64,000 bases of DNA from Exobasidium rhododendri (GCA_026210745.1 CP110632.1:1178001-1242000), one strand, 5' to 3'. Shown: positions 44,723 to 56,205, numbered from the stretch's first letter. The notes: generated from the letters alone by a model not told the origin. Program-made: numbers and translations.

Positions 44723-46230
44723 CTATACACTGTTTCTACGTAGGGCCAAGACGCTACAGGCGCAATGCAATTCTATAGTCTCATCGTATCCCAAATTCCC
44801 CTTGCGGCACGCTTCTTTGAACAATCGAGCAGACAAGTCGTCATCTCGACCGATCAGCAATCTTTCCTGGGGGTGATCTTGCAGGTATCGGGCATATCCA
44901 GGGGAGTTTCGCAGCTATACGACGATGAGCGCAGTAGTGCAGAGAAGGGATGAAATGAGTATCGAGCGCACAGAAAGACAGATGCCATTCTGACTTACCC
45001 ATGCTGCCAACCTTCTCGTCGTTGTAGTTTTCCATCGCACTGGCATTTGAGAATACCCATCTCCCGGTGCATGAGGGGTGGTAATAAAGTTGCCGAGTCG
45101 CGCTGGCAACCAAGTGGGGATCAGATCGCTCACCGGAGCGGTATGACCGCGAGATGAGACATCGTCTGGATTGTCAAACGTCATGAACAGCCTACTTGAC
45201 TGAAGCCACTCCCTTGCAGGTAGCTGGTCAGACTTGTCATCATGCCAAGGCATGGGCAAGGAACCGTACAGGGAGCCCACTCCTAAATTGGCTTGGGCTT
45301 GGCAGTGGTACTCTGCAAGGACTCCTTCAAAGGCGAAATTACGCATCAGATGCCGTACAGGCCTCGTTCTCTCCTTGGTGAGATCGGTCCAACTGCCGGC
45401 CACTGGGAGCATTCTAGCAAAGTTGAAGAATTACGATCAGACAATGAGCATGTGAGCGAACATTTGCCTGGCTCCCGGCCTCACGCACCCTATCACACAA
45501 ACAGTACCATCCTTCCGCAGCACTCTTGCCCATTCCTTCCACGTTCTCTTACATGCCTCCTCACTTGACCAATCGAAGAAGTGAGCGGCTGATCCGATTA
45601 CTATCAAATCAACACTATTGTCTGGAATGCCCAGATCATACTCCTTTCCGATTCTGCGATGGATCGTCACCAAGTTCTGTCCATCAGAGTTGGTACTTCA
45701 GATGGCAAATTTATCCTCTAGACTCACGCATAGTCGAAGGTGCATCCTAGAGGCGGCTTCGGTAGACCCAGTCTTTGCAGTGACTCTCTATCCATGCGTG
45801 GCAATGCCCTTGCTATTTGTATCATCTGCTCGTCAGTGTCTCGGCCATAGATGTGTCTGAACCTGGTGCTCAGGTGTGTAGCCAGTTGACCAGGTCCACA
45901 GCCTAAGTCCAATGCTGCTTCCCACCTGACGTCTTCTGCATTCGACGAGCGCTCATGATAGGCAAATACATAGTCGACAACATATTGAGGAATCGGTATC
46001 CGAGCCAAGAGATAATCACTCGCTGCCTCACAGCGTATCGACCAGTTAATGCTCTCGTCTGAGTCGTGCAGGTTTTGACATCGTTTACGACGATGACGAT
46101 CCCCCTCCGAGGAGGCAGCGGACGACGACTTGAGACGAGTAATTGTTGACACAACGGCTGATGTAGCACTCTTGACAAGGGAGGAGAGCTTGCATGACGA
46201 AGAAGCAGACCAGCCTGGCTCGCTGCCCAT
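44723..46230 (-). CDS. SAM-dependent methyltransferase (Tmt1/Crg1-like)
   Basis: Predicted small-molecule O-methyltransferase, resembling trans-aconitate or cantharidin methyltransferases. Exons 45728-46230, 45489-45695, 44999-45413 and 44723-44914 join in phase to about 438 aa. Motif I is AALDLGCGPGQLATHLS. The family-typical SAAHFFDWSSEEACKRTWKE and VLRKDGTVCVIG follow. The C-terminal part matches the family's end (PGYARYLQDHPQERLL, then GYDETIELHCACSVLALRR). The first ~75 residues, Ser-rich, exceed the usual Tmt1 length. It is divergent from the GH1 gene and begins a run of four enzyme genes. Substrate cannot be told; the 45413 acceptor (TTGCTAG) is the least certain splice. Confidence 0.82.
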
Positions 46231-46799
46231 GGAAGGGCGACAAGAGCATACTAAAGGTATCCCCCTCCTTGTCTTTCGAAAAGCAACGCGAAAACTATAT
46301 TTCCTCGGTACCTATAGATATGTCCTGATGTGCCACTTCCCTTCCACCACAGTCACTTCAACCTCAGCTCGGTCAGTGATGGCGGAGTCAAAGAGCGTGC
46401 CAGAGCCAAGCACTCCCAATCACATCCGCCCCTGCACGGAATGATCTTCACCGCAAGTCTTGGACCTCCTCCTTCAAATTGCTTCAGAAGAGGAAAGGAA
46501 GCTGTGCGGCATTGCGTCTTGTCATGAAAGACAATAAGGGGAGTCCTAAGTCCGCTGTCCTTCGGTGGCTTTTCACCAATAAGTATGCCGCCATCAGCCT
46601 TCCGTGGCTGTAAGGCTGACCAAAAGCCTCCCGTGTCCTTGTGCGGCTCTGACCCAGAACCTCTCTACTTCTGGTCGTGGCTGCTCTTATTTAGGGCCCC
46701 TTCCATTGCCTGCTCCCCTTTGCTCTTCTCGCTTTCCCCTTCCACCCACAACTGCATCCTTTTCCGTTCCCTGCCTTCGTCAATAAGACCATACCGAAG
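46231..46799. promoter_or_regulatory. Divergent promoter region, methyltransferase / beta-glucosidase
   Basis: About 570 nt separate the two divergent starts. It is CT-rich toward the GH1 gene (46690-46790). No gene is supported. A shared promoter would fit co-regulation of the two enzymes, but no operator-like repeat was recognised. Confidence 0.4.
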
Positions 46800-48551
46800 A
46801 TGCACTCCATCGCTTATGTCGGGACAGTGATAGCGCTCTCCGCCTTCCTGCCGGCTCTCGTACAGGCAAGGCTTCCTAACATGTCCAGAAGAGCTGCAAC
46901 GCTCACTCTTGACGGCCTCAAGCTGCCAGATGATTTCATATACGGATGTGGGACTTCCGCTTACCAGATTGAAGGCGCTTGGAATGCTGATGGCAAGGGT
47001 CTTTCTATCTGGGACAAATTTGCACATGAAAAGGGACACGATCACGTCAAAAATGACGACACTGGTGATGTAGCCATGGATTTCTACCACACCTATGAAG
47101 ATGATCTACACCTGTTCAAGCAGAGTCTGGGTATCAACAACTACGACTTCACCCTATCCTGGACCAGACTTCTGCCACAAGGAAAAGGGACAGAGATCAA
47201 CGAAAAAGGCTTGAAATTCTATAAGAATATGATCCAAAAGGTGCATGATGGCGGCATGTCGGCAAGTTGTACGCTGTACCACTGGGACCTTCCTCAAGCT
47301 TTGCAGGATGAATACCAAGGATGGACCAGTCCCAAGATCGTTGCTGACTTTGAGAATTATGCTAGAGTGGTGATGGAAGCGCTGGGAGGAGACTGTGATC
47401 GATGGATCAGCATGAACGAACCAAGGACTTTCTGTACGGAGGGATACAACACCGAAGTCGAGTCTGCTCCCGCTCAGAAGGGTCCCATCGACATTATGTA
47501 CAAGTGTATGCATTATGCCTTGCTTTCCCATGCTCACTCTTATCAAGTCTTCCAGGAGTTAAAGAGGGTCAACAAAGTAAGAGGCAACTTTGGAATCAAG
47601 ACGGATGGCGGCGCTGCCCTGCCTCTAGATGCGAGTAGCCAAGCTGATCGCGAGGCGGTCCACCGCTCCAATACCTTTGTACGTAGCAGTCTCGTTGATG
47701 GGGTGCGGGGATAGTGACGAGCGGGCTGCTTTATACTGAAATGTATCTGACCTTCTTATCGACAGGAATTTGGATGGTACCTTGGTCCTCTCGGCCTTGG
47801 GAACTACCCTCAAGAGATGCGAGATGTCTTAGGCACCCGGCTTCCGACGTTCACTCCTGCAGAGCAAGTCTTGCTTCGAGGTTCTTACGACTTGGTGTAC
47901 TATGATGGCTACACCATGCAATATGCCGGTGCCATCAAGGGTGCTTGCCGTGAATCCAACGAGGATGCAAATTGGCCCGTCTGTGTCGTGCAGACTCAAA
48001 CTGACGCAAACAACAAGACTATCGGGGAGGCGACAGGGAGCGATTGGAACTTCCGAGTACCCGAGACTCTATACAATGGTGAGCGAAAGACAAGGAAGCC
48101 TGTTATGAGAAGACGTCGATTCGCTGAGTCGCCGTACGCTCGCTGTTTTGCCTTCTCAGGTATGAAAGTGATGCACGATCAATTCAAGATCAAGAAGATA
48201 GCCATTGGTGAGACTGGCATGACGCTGAAGGATCGTGAGAAGATGACTCTGTTGGAGCAAGTGAACGACCATGAACGGATCGAATGGTTCAAAAACTCAC
48301 TTCGAGATGTCAGGAGAGCCATACAGGAAGGCTTCCCTCTGGTCGGCTTTGTGCCTTGGTCCTGTATCAGTAATTTCGAGTGGAGTCAAGGCTACGAGGG
48401 TGACTTTGGCTTGATCTACTCAAAGCCGGGTCTCAATCAGAAGAGAACGCCGAAGCTATCCAGCATGTTCCTCAGAGATGTTTTGCTCCGTGGTGAACCG
48501 ATCGACTCGAAAAAGTATCAAAAGGGCGGCAGTGCAAGAGTGCAGATATGA
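46800..48551 (+). CDS. Secreted GH1-family beta-glucosidase
   Basis: Hydrolyses terminal beta-glucosides. Exons 46800-47678, 47766-48078 and 48160-48551 join in phase to 527 aa. A signal peptide (MHSIAYVGTVIALSAFLPAL, cleavage near VQA) indicates secretion, less common in fungal GH1 than in GH3. Family motifs: GCGTSAYQIEGAWNADGKG, NNYDFTLSWTRLLP, YHWDLPQAL, the acid/base glutamate in ISMNEPRTF, and NFEWSQGY. The nucleophile motif, normally ITENG, reads IGETG; the glutamate is kept but its neighbours differ. Fold completeness and length are normal. It converges on the P450 gene with 48 nt between stops. Confidence 0.92.
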
Positions 48552-48599
48552 AGATTGAATTTCTTCCGTGTCTTTCATACATGTAATCATACGAGGCGT

Positions 48600-50612
48600 C
48601 TACGTCCGTCTGTCTGCGTCCTTGCCCCCCTTTCCTCCCTCCATGTCCACCAGACGAAGCAAAAGTGTGCATTGCTCCGTACCGACTGTGCAATCAAATG
48701 GTCTCGAGGTAAGCCATCTTTGCGGCTTGATGGTGTGACCAGCATGATCGAATTGAATCGAGTTGATCAAGACGACGGCGATTGCCTTCAGTTCTAGGAC
48801 AGCGAATCGATTGGCGATACAGCTGCGAGGTCCCGTCAGGAAAGCCATCCCCCCGACCTTGTTGATCTGCTTTCTGCCGGGAAGCTCGAGGTCGCTCCAG
48901 CGTTCAGGTCGATACGTATCTGCGTCATGACCCCACAGTGCTGGATCGCGATTGATTGCTTCGATTGGAATCATGATCATCAGACCAGGTCGAACGCGAA
49001 TGCCGTGCGCGGGCGCGTTGGGTGAGCTGACAGGGTCGACTGGGATAACGTCCTCTTTAATGACAGATCGTGAAGTCATGTGAACAGCAGGCCGCAGTCG
49101 ACAGACTTCCTGTATGCACCAGTCTAGGTACTCCATACTGTCTACCTCTTCTAACGAAAGCTCCCGACGCCTCTCGTCTTGCTCTCCTTCGTCTTGAACG
49201 ACATCTCGAACCCATGGGTTTGATGTTTCTAGCAAGTCCAGACTTTGCCGCTTGTCACGAATCTCCTTGCGAAGCTTCGCTTGCGCTTCCTGGTTGGTAG
49301 CGAGCGAATAAATGAGCCAAGTCTGTAAGAGCAATGTTCAGCGAGTCGTGTCGTAGCCGCCCGTTCACGGTCCTCATGGAAACTCACGATTTGCGCTCCG
49401 GTGCTCTCATGTCCTGCTAGTTGGAGCGACGTGATCTGTGCGAGTAACTCCTCGTCGGATAGGGAAGCTTTACTCGTCAACTTGCTTTGCCCGGGACAGT
49501 CCTCGTCCTTCCGGCTTGCGTTAGTATTGGCTCGCAACAGAGAGGACATAATGTCGTTCCTCTGCTTTTCTTCTGGCGCGTCCTTTTGGTCTTGCAATGC
49601 TCTCTGGATGACCTTGTTCGCTTCTGCATCCATCACTTTCCGCGCCCTCTTCTTCTCCGGATTGGCCTCCGCTCCGATGGGCAAATAGATCAGCCAAGGG
49701 AAGAACATGACCGTGACATCCCAGGCCATGTTGTACCATGATGTCTGTGCTTGAACAGATGCTCTCAAGAGCTCGTCAAAGGCTCTTGCCAGTGGATTGA
49801 TTGACACAGAGGATACTACGCCTTCTGTGTAGGACACTTGACCAAGCAGACCAGGTTCGTCTAGCGCATTGAATGAATGGCCGAAAGCAGCGTGACCTAG
49901 CACATCCAAAGTCGTCTTGTGAAGTGGTCGATAAACGTCCGTCTTTACTCCTTTCACCTGACCCTCTTCCGATTGAATTCGGTCTATTAGTCGATCCCTC
50001 AAGTGTCTGGCATGGTGCTGAAAGAAAGGGTAAAGAGCTTTGACGCTATTTGCAGAAAAGCCTTTTTGCAAGGCGAATCTCTGTCGTTTGTGAACTTCAC
50101 CTTCCGCAACCAGAATACCGGGTCCGGCCAAGCCGGCCAACACTCGAGCGATGTCCTTCTGCTTTGGGTAGTCGTACGGGTGCTTGTTAAAGATGTAGTC
50201 GAGCGCTACTGCATCGGTCAGCAGCAGCCTGGGCTCCTGCATCAGTGTCTGTCAGTACTGATCGACACATTGCATACCTCTGAATCTCCCAAGAGGAAAC
50301 GCTTTTCTGGCACTTACCCCAAGAAAAGCCCAGATGCGCACAGCGTTTCCGTATTTGCGAAGACAGTCCATACAGACGGAGATGAGGTCATCTCGCTGTG
50401 TGTCATCAAGGTGTCAGAAGCAGGATGGAAGTGCCAACATCGTTTCCTCGCCCGTATCTACTCACAGTAAGGTCGACATATATGCCCATGAGCCAGTTTT
50501 CGCGCTTCGGTCCCCCAAGGTCCTTCAGCCAAGTCGAGAATCTGTAAAGCCTTCGTCCGATGACAAGAGCCACGGCAGCGAAGGCCAGTCCCACGTACAT
50601 GAACCAGACCAT
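48600..50612 (-). CDS. Cytochrome P450 monooxygenase
   Basis: A heme-thiolate oxygenase anchored in the ER, needing a reductase encoded elsewhere. Exons 50466-50612, 50318-50395, 49388-50236 and 48600-49322 are all in phase 0 and give 598 aa. The N-terminus has a membrane anchor (FMYVGLAFAAVALVIG). Motifs: I-helix LQLAGHESTGAQI, K-helix IQEVCRLRPAVHM (ExxR), RPERWSD, and heme loop FLTGPRSCIANRFA with the cysteine ligand. The residue two after the cysteine is Ala, where Gly is usual. It resembles the CYP3/CYP4-like clan of fungal P450s. Substrate unknown. It sits next to the GH1 and SnoaL-like genes. Confidence 0.92.
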
Positions 50613-50648
50613 GTTCCAGTGTATGCGATTGTTGGAAGTACGAGGAGG

Positions 50649-50672
50649 AAGAGAGAGAGAGAGAGAGAGAGA
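50649..50672 (+). repeat. (GA)12 microsatellite in the P450 leader/promoter
   Basis: About 12 GA units lie some 40-60 nt upstream of the P450 ATG, so probably in its 5' leader or core promoter (CT on the gene's strand). Confidence 0.8.
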
Positions 50673-50904
50673 TCGACCGCTGCCACTCTGCAACCCGCTT
50701 CCCATTCGTCCATCCCCTCTCCTACATTGTTTTAGGGTAAAGTACAATGAGAGGAAAGCAATATCATCGAGAACAATGGGCAAAAAAATCCAAGATGGGC
50801 CCGTGCGAAAGTGGGCGGACTCCCCGCCATTCATGAGGATGTCCGCTTCGTCGGGCGGGCATCGTGATCAGAGGGGCCTGTATGCTACACTGCTGGATCC
50901 ATAT

Positions 50905-51330
50905 TCATCGTGCCAGCTGTAATCGTACGGCATCCCAGTCTATGACACTCCACACCTGCTGGATCAGTCCTTCCTTAAGTTGATAGAATACATGTTCCGA
51001 AAAATGGACGCTCTGACCAGTGGGACTGACGCCCGCGACCACTTGAACAGGCGTGCCGGTGAACGTGAGCCTAACTGCCAGCTTTTGACTTTCCAAATCA
51101 ACAAGGAGCATATCGATATGGAAGACTAGATCAGCGATGGCGTCTTTGCTTGTCTGAATCAAAGATTGGTATTGAGCCAGTGAGAGGAGGCTGTCGTTGT
51201 GCGTGATTTGCGTTTGACAGTACTTGCGAAGTTCGGAGTGCATCGTGTTGGAATTTATACAGTGAATGTAGGCGCGATAGCGAGCCTCGACGTCGTGTTG
51301 AGACATGTCCGAGGAGGCGACAGTGGTCAT
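50905..51330 (-). CDS. SnoaL-like (polyketide-cyclase fold) protein
   Basis: An intronless 141-aa protein from MTTVASSDMSQHD. The pattern matches SnoaL-like NTF2-fold proteins: a helical start with YRAYIHCINSNTMHSELRKY, then LVFHIDMLLVDLESQKLAVR, LTFTGTP, and the end SEHVFYQLKEGLIQQVWSVI, DWDAVRLQL. In bacteria such proteins cyclise polyketides or isomerise; in fungi they occur beside P450s in metabolite clusters and as stand-alone genes. Here it is head-to-tail with the P450, 292 nt upstream of it on the same strand, which hints at a joint pathway. No signal peptide. Function is inferred from fold only. Confidence 0.72.
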   Translation of the reverse strand: MTTVASSDMSQHDVEARYRAYIHCINSNTMHSELRKYCQTQITHNDSLLSLAQYQSLIQTSKDAIADLVFHIDMLLVDLESQKLAVRLTFTGTPVQVVAGVSPTGQSVHFSEHVFYQLKEGLIQQVWSVIDWDAVRLQLAR

Positions 51331-51764
51331 TGAGAAGGGTCGTCTACTATTACGTTGACAAGGGAGGGAATTGTACGGAAGTGAAGCTACACTTGGAGTC
51401 GAGCAGTGGTCGCGTCTCGGCCCTCCAAGTTCGAGAGGAGCACTACGAAAAGATCGTGGAGTTACCTAGCAATACTTTCCTATCCATCCCGCATGATGCA
51501 GAGTCGTGGTGACTTCCTTGTCGCCTCACAGGACATGACTGTTGGAGGAGTGTGCTGCAGAAGTATGACTACATCTTCCCACCCGTTAGAGAGCAAGTAT
51601 CGGAATTCTGTGATACTCTTCATAGTCATGTTTCGTTTTGAGTTCTCTATCTTACAGTGCATGGAGTGCGTATAATGTGGAATGTGCTAGCTTGATGATC
51701 CGCATGGCCGTATCTGTAGGATGTTTCGCCTTTCGAAAGACTTGGTGTGCCCACGCTATCTATG
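51331..51764. other. Intergenic, 430 nt
   Basis: Upstream of the SnoaL-like gene and downstream of the TXNDC9 gene, both minus strand. No gene seen. Confidence 0.4.
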
Positions 51765-52758
51765 CTACTCCCAGTCCAGATCGTCGTCTGCTTCATTTCC
51801 GCCCCTCGCAGATGTCTGACTAGGGAAGCCAAAGATCGGTCGAATGTCGTTGGCAGACGCAAGTCTTAGAGCGCCTGCAATGGGAGACGAGTCGAAGCAA
51901 TCGTGTTAGCCAAAAGCATGCAGAGCAGAAACGCTTTCCGATGACTGACCTCCCTGTCCAAGGCGCCATTCGAGAGTCTTTGTGGTGAAGCCATCAGAGT
52001 TGCCCAGATCCTCAAATCCAACGATTCGATCTTTCACTTGTGCCTTTGCGCCAAAAATAACTAGACAAGGTAGTACTTTGATACTCAGCTTTTCTACCAG
52101 AAAGGGGGAAGAAAGGACAGAGATTTTGAGAAACAACGTCTCCGGATGTTGAGAGGCAAGAATCTGTGTGTCAAGAAGCATCATTGCAATAATCAGCATT
52201 CAATGCAGTCCTCCCTACTTCGTTTCTACTCACCTCTAAGTGGCTATTCATGATATCGCACCGTCGAAATTCTTTGTGTGTAAAGTGCACAACTATCGGC
52301 ATTCCTGATTTACTCCCATCGAGCTCCCCACCACGATCTCCAAGTATCAGTATAAGTTCCTTCTCGGAAGACGGCTCTGTCACTCGTCCGCTGCCTCGAG
52401 GGGCGTCTCTCTGAGCTTGAGCTTCACCAAGTCTGTCCAAGTTACTCAGGAATCAAAAATTGCCGTCAAGAAGAAAGACAACGAGCTCCCGTACGACTTA
52501 CTGTCTTTTCAGCTCCTCCATCCTCTCTTCTCGAAGCCTGCCAACGACTCCATCTCGCTGTCCTTCCTCTTCCATTTCCCTCTCCAGCTCGTCAAAGAGT
52601 TCCGAATCGCTCAGATCATCATCTTCATCGACGTCTTCCCTTGCTGCGTGTCGACGTGAGTTAGCGTTCAAGTTCAGCCTAGCATACAGAGAGGGCGATG
52701 AAGGACCGTCTTCGATGAATGCAGGTTCTCTGGAGAGAAACTCTGTGGTGTCAGCCAT
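51765..52758 (-). CDS. PLP1: Thioredoxin-fold phosducin-like protein (TXNDC9/Plp1)
   Basis: A cofactor of the CCT chaperonin in folding tubulin and actin. Exons 52502-52758, 52234-52432, 51950-52163 and 51765-51874 join in phase to 259 aa. An acidic N-terminal helix region (DELEREMEEEGQRDG, RLREERMEELKRQ) precedes the thioredoxin-like domain. Family motifs: VVHFTHKEFRRCDIMNSHLE, FLVEKLSIKVLPCLVIFG, KDRIVGFEDLGNSDGFTT and LEWRLGQGG. As in the family, there is no CxxC active site, so no oxidoreductase role. The acidic end (EADDDLDWE) is typical. It diverges from the verprolin gene; the ATGs are 206 nt apart, a compact promoter between two actin/tubulin-related genes. Confidence 0.92.
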
Positions 52759-52964
52759 CACTACAGTACTGGGCGGAGAGTGACGTTAGTGAAACTCAAA
52801 CCACTATCCTCTCTTCGCCCACTCTAAATAAGCTCAAGGTCGGAAGGGGAGTGAGTGCCCTTACGTAATCACGCGATTACCTGGGATCTCATCTGGTCGC
52901 TCGCACAGCAATCGCTACCGATCTTCTAATCGAAACAGTCAACTCGAGACCGCCGTACTTCACC

Positions 52965-54519
52965 ATGGATGGCGGCTTACAAGAGGCGATCAAGCGAGGC
53001 AAAGCGCTCAAGAGTAAGTGGATGATAGAGTTGGTGCTCTCATTGAGGAACAAGAAGCTAATTGTAGACACTGCTTTCACTCTTCAGAGGCTCAGACGAA
53101 TGACCGCTCAACCGTAGCAGCAGCAGGAGCACCAGTTGGTGGAGGCGGAGGTGGTAGTAGCCTTGGTAGAGCACCGCCGGTCCCAGGTGGTAGCAGTACT
53201 TCATCAGCCGCGCCGTCGTCTGCTCCTGGCCCGCCATCGCTAGGAGGACTGTTTGCTGGAGGTATGCCCAAGCTCAAATCGGCAGGCGCTGTTGCTCCTC
53301 CTTCTACAGGTGAGAAACGTAGAGAGAGAGTGTGATCTGATGACATCATGCTAACGAAGTAGATCATTCTGTAGCAAGAGCGCCTCCGCGGCCTAACAGT
53401 GGATCGCCTGCTCCCCCTCTCCCACCATCTTCAGCACCCAGAAGGCCACCAGGTATTCCCCCTCCACCACCATCGTCATCTGCACCTGTAGGCGCAGCAC
53501 CTCCTCCGCCAAGATTCGCGCCTCCACCACCTAGACCAGTCGCAGCAGTACCATTACCATCACGAGCACCACCGCCGCCAACAGCATCTGTACCACCTCG
53601 AGCACCGCCGCCGCCTCGAGCACCACCATCAGCAGCACCTCCCCCACCTCGAGCACCACCATCTCTCCCCAATCGATCAGTACCTGCGCCTCCCTCTCGA
53701 GTAGCCGTTCCGCTCTCTGCACCACCAGCACCACCGATTGGAGGTAGAAGTGCTCCCCCTCCGGCACCACCTCCACCAAAGAGACCGAATGGTTCAGCCA
53801 CTCCTGCAGCACCACCTCCACCACCCTCTCGACCTGTACCTGCAGTATCATCGCCAGGCAGAGCAGTCCCTCCCCCACCACCTTCAAGAACGACTGCCGG
53901 GGGAGCGGCACCTCCTGCACCACCTAGTAGGCACAGTCAGACTGTAAGCAGCACGTCAGCAGCACCTCCGCCTGCTCCTCCATCACCACCACCACCACCA
54001 TCGTCACACTTGTCTCCAGCTCTTCCACCTGCAAGAGCACCACCACCACCATCGGCAATGCACTCTGGTGGAGCTCCATCCCGTGCACCTCCACCACCAA
54101 TGGCAGCTGCAGCAGCAGCTTCCCCTGTCAGTAGACCACCACCTCCACCGTCCTCGACGGCTCCTCCTCCTCCCCGATCTCTGCAAGGAGCTGCACCTCC
54201 TCTACCACCTCCTGGATCTGCACGGAATCGAACATCCTTGACGACTGCTGAGCCTTCTAATGGCATAGTAGAGAACAACGGACATTCAAAGCAAGGAAAG
54301 AGTGAGTATCATCCCCTTTCGTCAATAGGACGCCAGTCCCATTACTGACCCCTCCCGGCTCTCCCGTCCTTAGTACCAGCACCTCCTCCCACTTCTGGTC
54401 AGCTTGCTTTCCCCACTGTTTTGGAGTTCCCTGCTCCTCGAAGTTTTTCCTCTGCGACAAAGACGTACCCTAGCGGATCCAGCAAAGGTTCGAGTTTCGA
54501 CTGGTCAAAGGTTGCTTAG
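52965..54519 (+). CDS. VRP1: Verprolin / WASP-interacting protein
   Basis: Binds and stabilises WASP and actin in endocytic patches. Exons 52965-53013, 53088-53309, 53363-54301 and 54374-54519 join in phase to 451 aa. The N-terminal WH2 motif is GLQEAIKRGKALKKAQTNDR, cut by intron 1 in its LKK core. The Vrp1 hallmark GGLFAGGMPKLKS follows near residue 75. The body is a long proline-rich region with APPPP-type repeats. The C-terminus ends TYPSGSSKGSSFDWSKVA, resembling the WASP-binding tail. The 16-residue first coding exon is short. Antisense glycine-rich frames here are artefacts of the proline repeats. Confidence 0.92.
53395..54225 (+). repeat. Proline-codon-rich repeat region (CCA/CCT) in verprolin
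   Basis: About 830 nt of irregular CCN-rich repeats encode APPPP, RAPPPP and PPPPPS units. Likely prone to length variation. Confidence 0.7.
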
Positions 54520-54631
54520 CAAGACACAAAGAACACAAAGAACACGAGATGGCGGACGGAGACATGAATAATGTGATGTATTGTCTACTTTCATCTAAAT
54601 TTGACTATCTTTGTTTGTTCCCCCCTCCATT

Positions 54632-56205
54632 CTACAATGATTCGATGCTAGTAGTCTCCGTGAATCGCTTGCCTCGAAGACCTTCAAGACCTTCTCCGGC
54701 ATAGCTTACCAGCGGACTTATTTCAACTTCTATGCCCTCTGCTACTTCTGCTCCTGCTTTCTTCAGCCAGGACTTTTGTAGATTCAAGAGATCCCGCTTG
54801 GAAGTCTGTGGATCATCCACTCCTGTTCCACTGGCATTCTTCAGGGGACTGAATTCTGTACTACGTTCCACTTCATGAACGATCAGCTCTGGAATGAAAG
54901 GAAAGACGTCAAAGATGAAAAGCTCCATCTTCATGCCGTTTGGTGACGTGGGCTTCTCTACCTTGCCTGTACTCATGTCGATGCAAGGGATCTTCTTTCT
55001 AGCAATGTGGAAAGGAATTTTTGCTTCAAAAGAAGGGACGTCGGTCGCCAAGAACTTTGTCGTGTAGAAGTGATTAACTATGTTTGCTGATCGAAACAAG
55101 AGTTGACCAGAGGAATCCGTTGCCGAACTTAGTGAAGCTGGTATCTCGGAATATTCAATCACGTTCCACAGACCATCTTTCAAGGCAACGACTCCTACAC
55201 TTTCCTTTGCCTCTACCTTCTTGACCGTCTTGACTCCTGCTTGGTGGGTAGTGTCCTTTTCACACTGTTCGATGTTGATGCCGAGAAACGTCGGATCACC
55301 CACCCGGACAAGACAGTTGTCTACTCCGTAGGCGTGCAGGTACATTATTTTTCGAGACGACAAGAGTGACAAAATAGTCTCGCCTGAGGACGAGAGCGGT
55401 TGACGAAGCGCAGTGTAGAGCCCTCCATTCCCGTCAGGAGCTGTGGCGATGCTGCTGGTCGAGTCGAGCATGACTTTGCCTTCCATGGTGAGACAAGGCA
55501 GTGTACCTGAATTGGTCGGGAGAGGGTGGGTTCGAATGTCCTGCATACTTAGCCTCTCTTCTCCATAGATCGTCCGCATGTGCATCACTCACCCTGCTCG
55601 AAGAAAATGACGTTCTTCTCATCGAGACCGAAGAATTTCTTCTCCCTGAAGAACTTTTCTGTAGGCTTGCGGGTAGGTCCCGAGGTCATGACGAACCAAG
55701 TAATGATGACACCACTCTTGCCGGTCTCTTGCTCTGCAGTCATTTGAAGGCGGCCAATACGCTCGGCCTGTAATTGAAACAGGCTCTTGTGGCTCGGCAG
55801 TCCTATGTCGAAGCAGCCTTTGGGATCGCTCGAGCCTAATCGAGTTCCTTGACCACCTGCCATTAGAAGGACACCTACTTGACCTTCACTGATTGCTTTG
55901 ATGCCTATACTTTTGTAGTGGCTCTCTTCGCTTGAGCCAGGTTGTACGCTCACTGTACTTCTTTCTGGCGGTGGCTCTAGCTTGTGTTGGCTACCTGCCA
56001 GCTTTTGCATGTCCTTCTCTCCTTCTATGGCCGTCTTGTAGACCTCATTGACTCTTTCTACGTTGAGATTCGACAATTGAAGTACGTACTTCCCTTGACT
56101 TTCTGGGGAGAGATCGTCCCAGTATCGAAAGACATGACCTTGTCCAGCCGCATCGTACCTCTTGCGAAGGGCAACAACGTCAATAGGTGTAGTAGCAGAT
56201 GCCAT
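54632..56205 (-). CDS. UAP1: UDP-N-acetylglucosamine pyrophosphorylase
   Basis: Makes UDP-GlcNAc from UTP and GlcNAc-1-phosphate, the precursor for chitin, N-glycans and GPI anchors; cytosolic. Exons 55593-56205 and 54632-55506 join in phase to 495 aa, the normal length. The nucleotide-binding signature is VLLMAGGQGTRLGSSDPKGC. Further family motifs are KSLFQLQAERI, WFVMTSGPT, PCLTMEGKVMLDS, PDGNGGLYTAL, HAYGVDNCLVRVGDP, FIFDVFPF and REEFSPLKN-type (here TEFSPLKNASG). All substrate-loop glycines are present. The stop is 112 nt from the stop of the convergent verprolin gene. Confidence 0.95.

Noticed and set aside
53364-54278. Gly-rich and Val/Leu-rich frames antisense to verprolin
   Set aside because: Produced by reading proline-codon repeats backwards; the sense gene is well supported.
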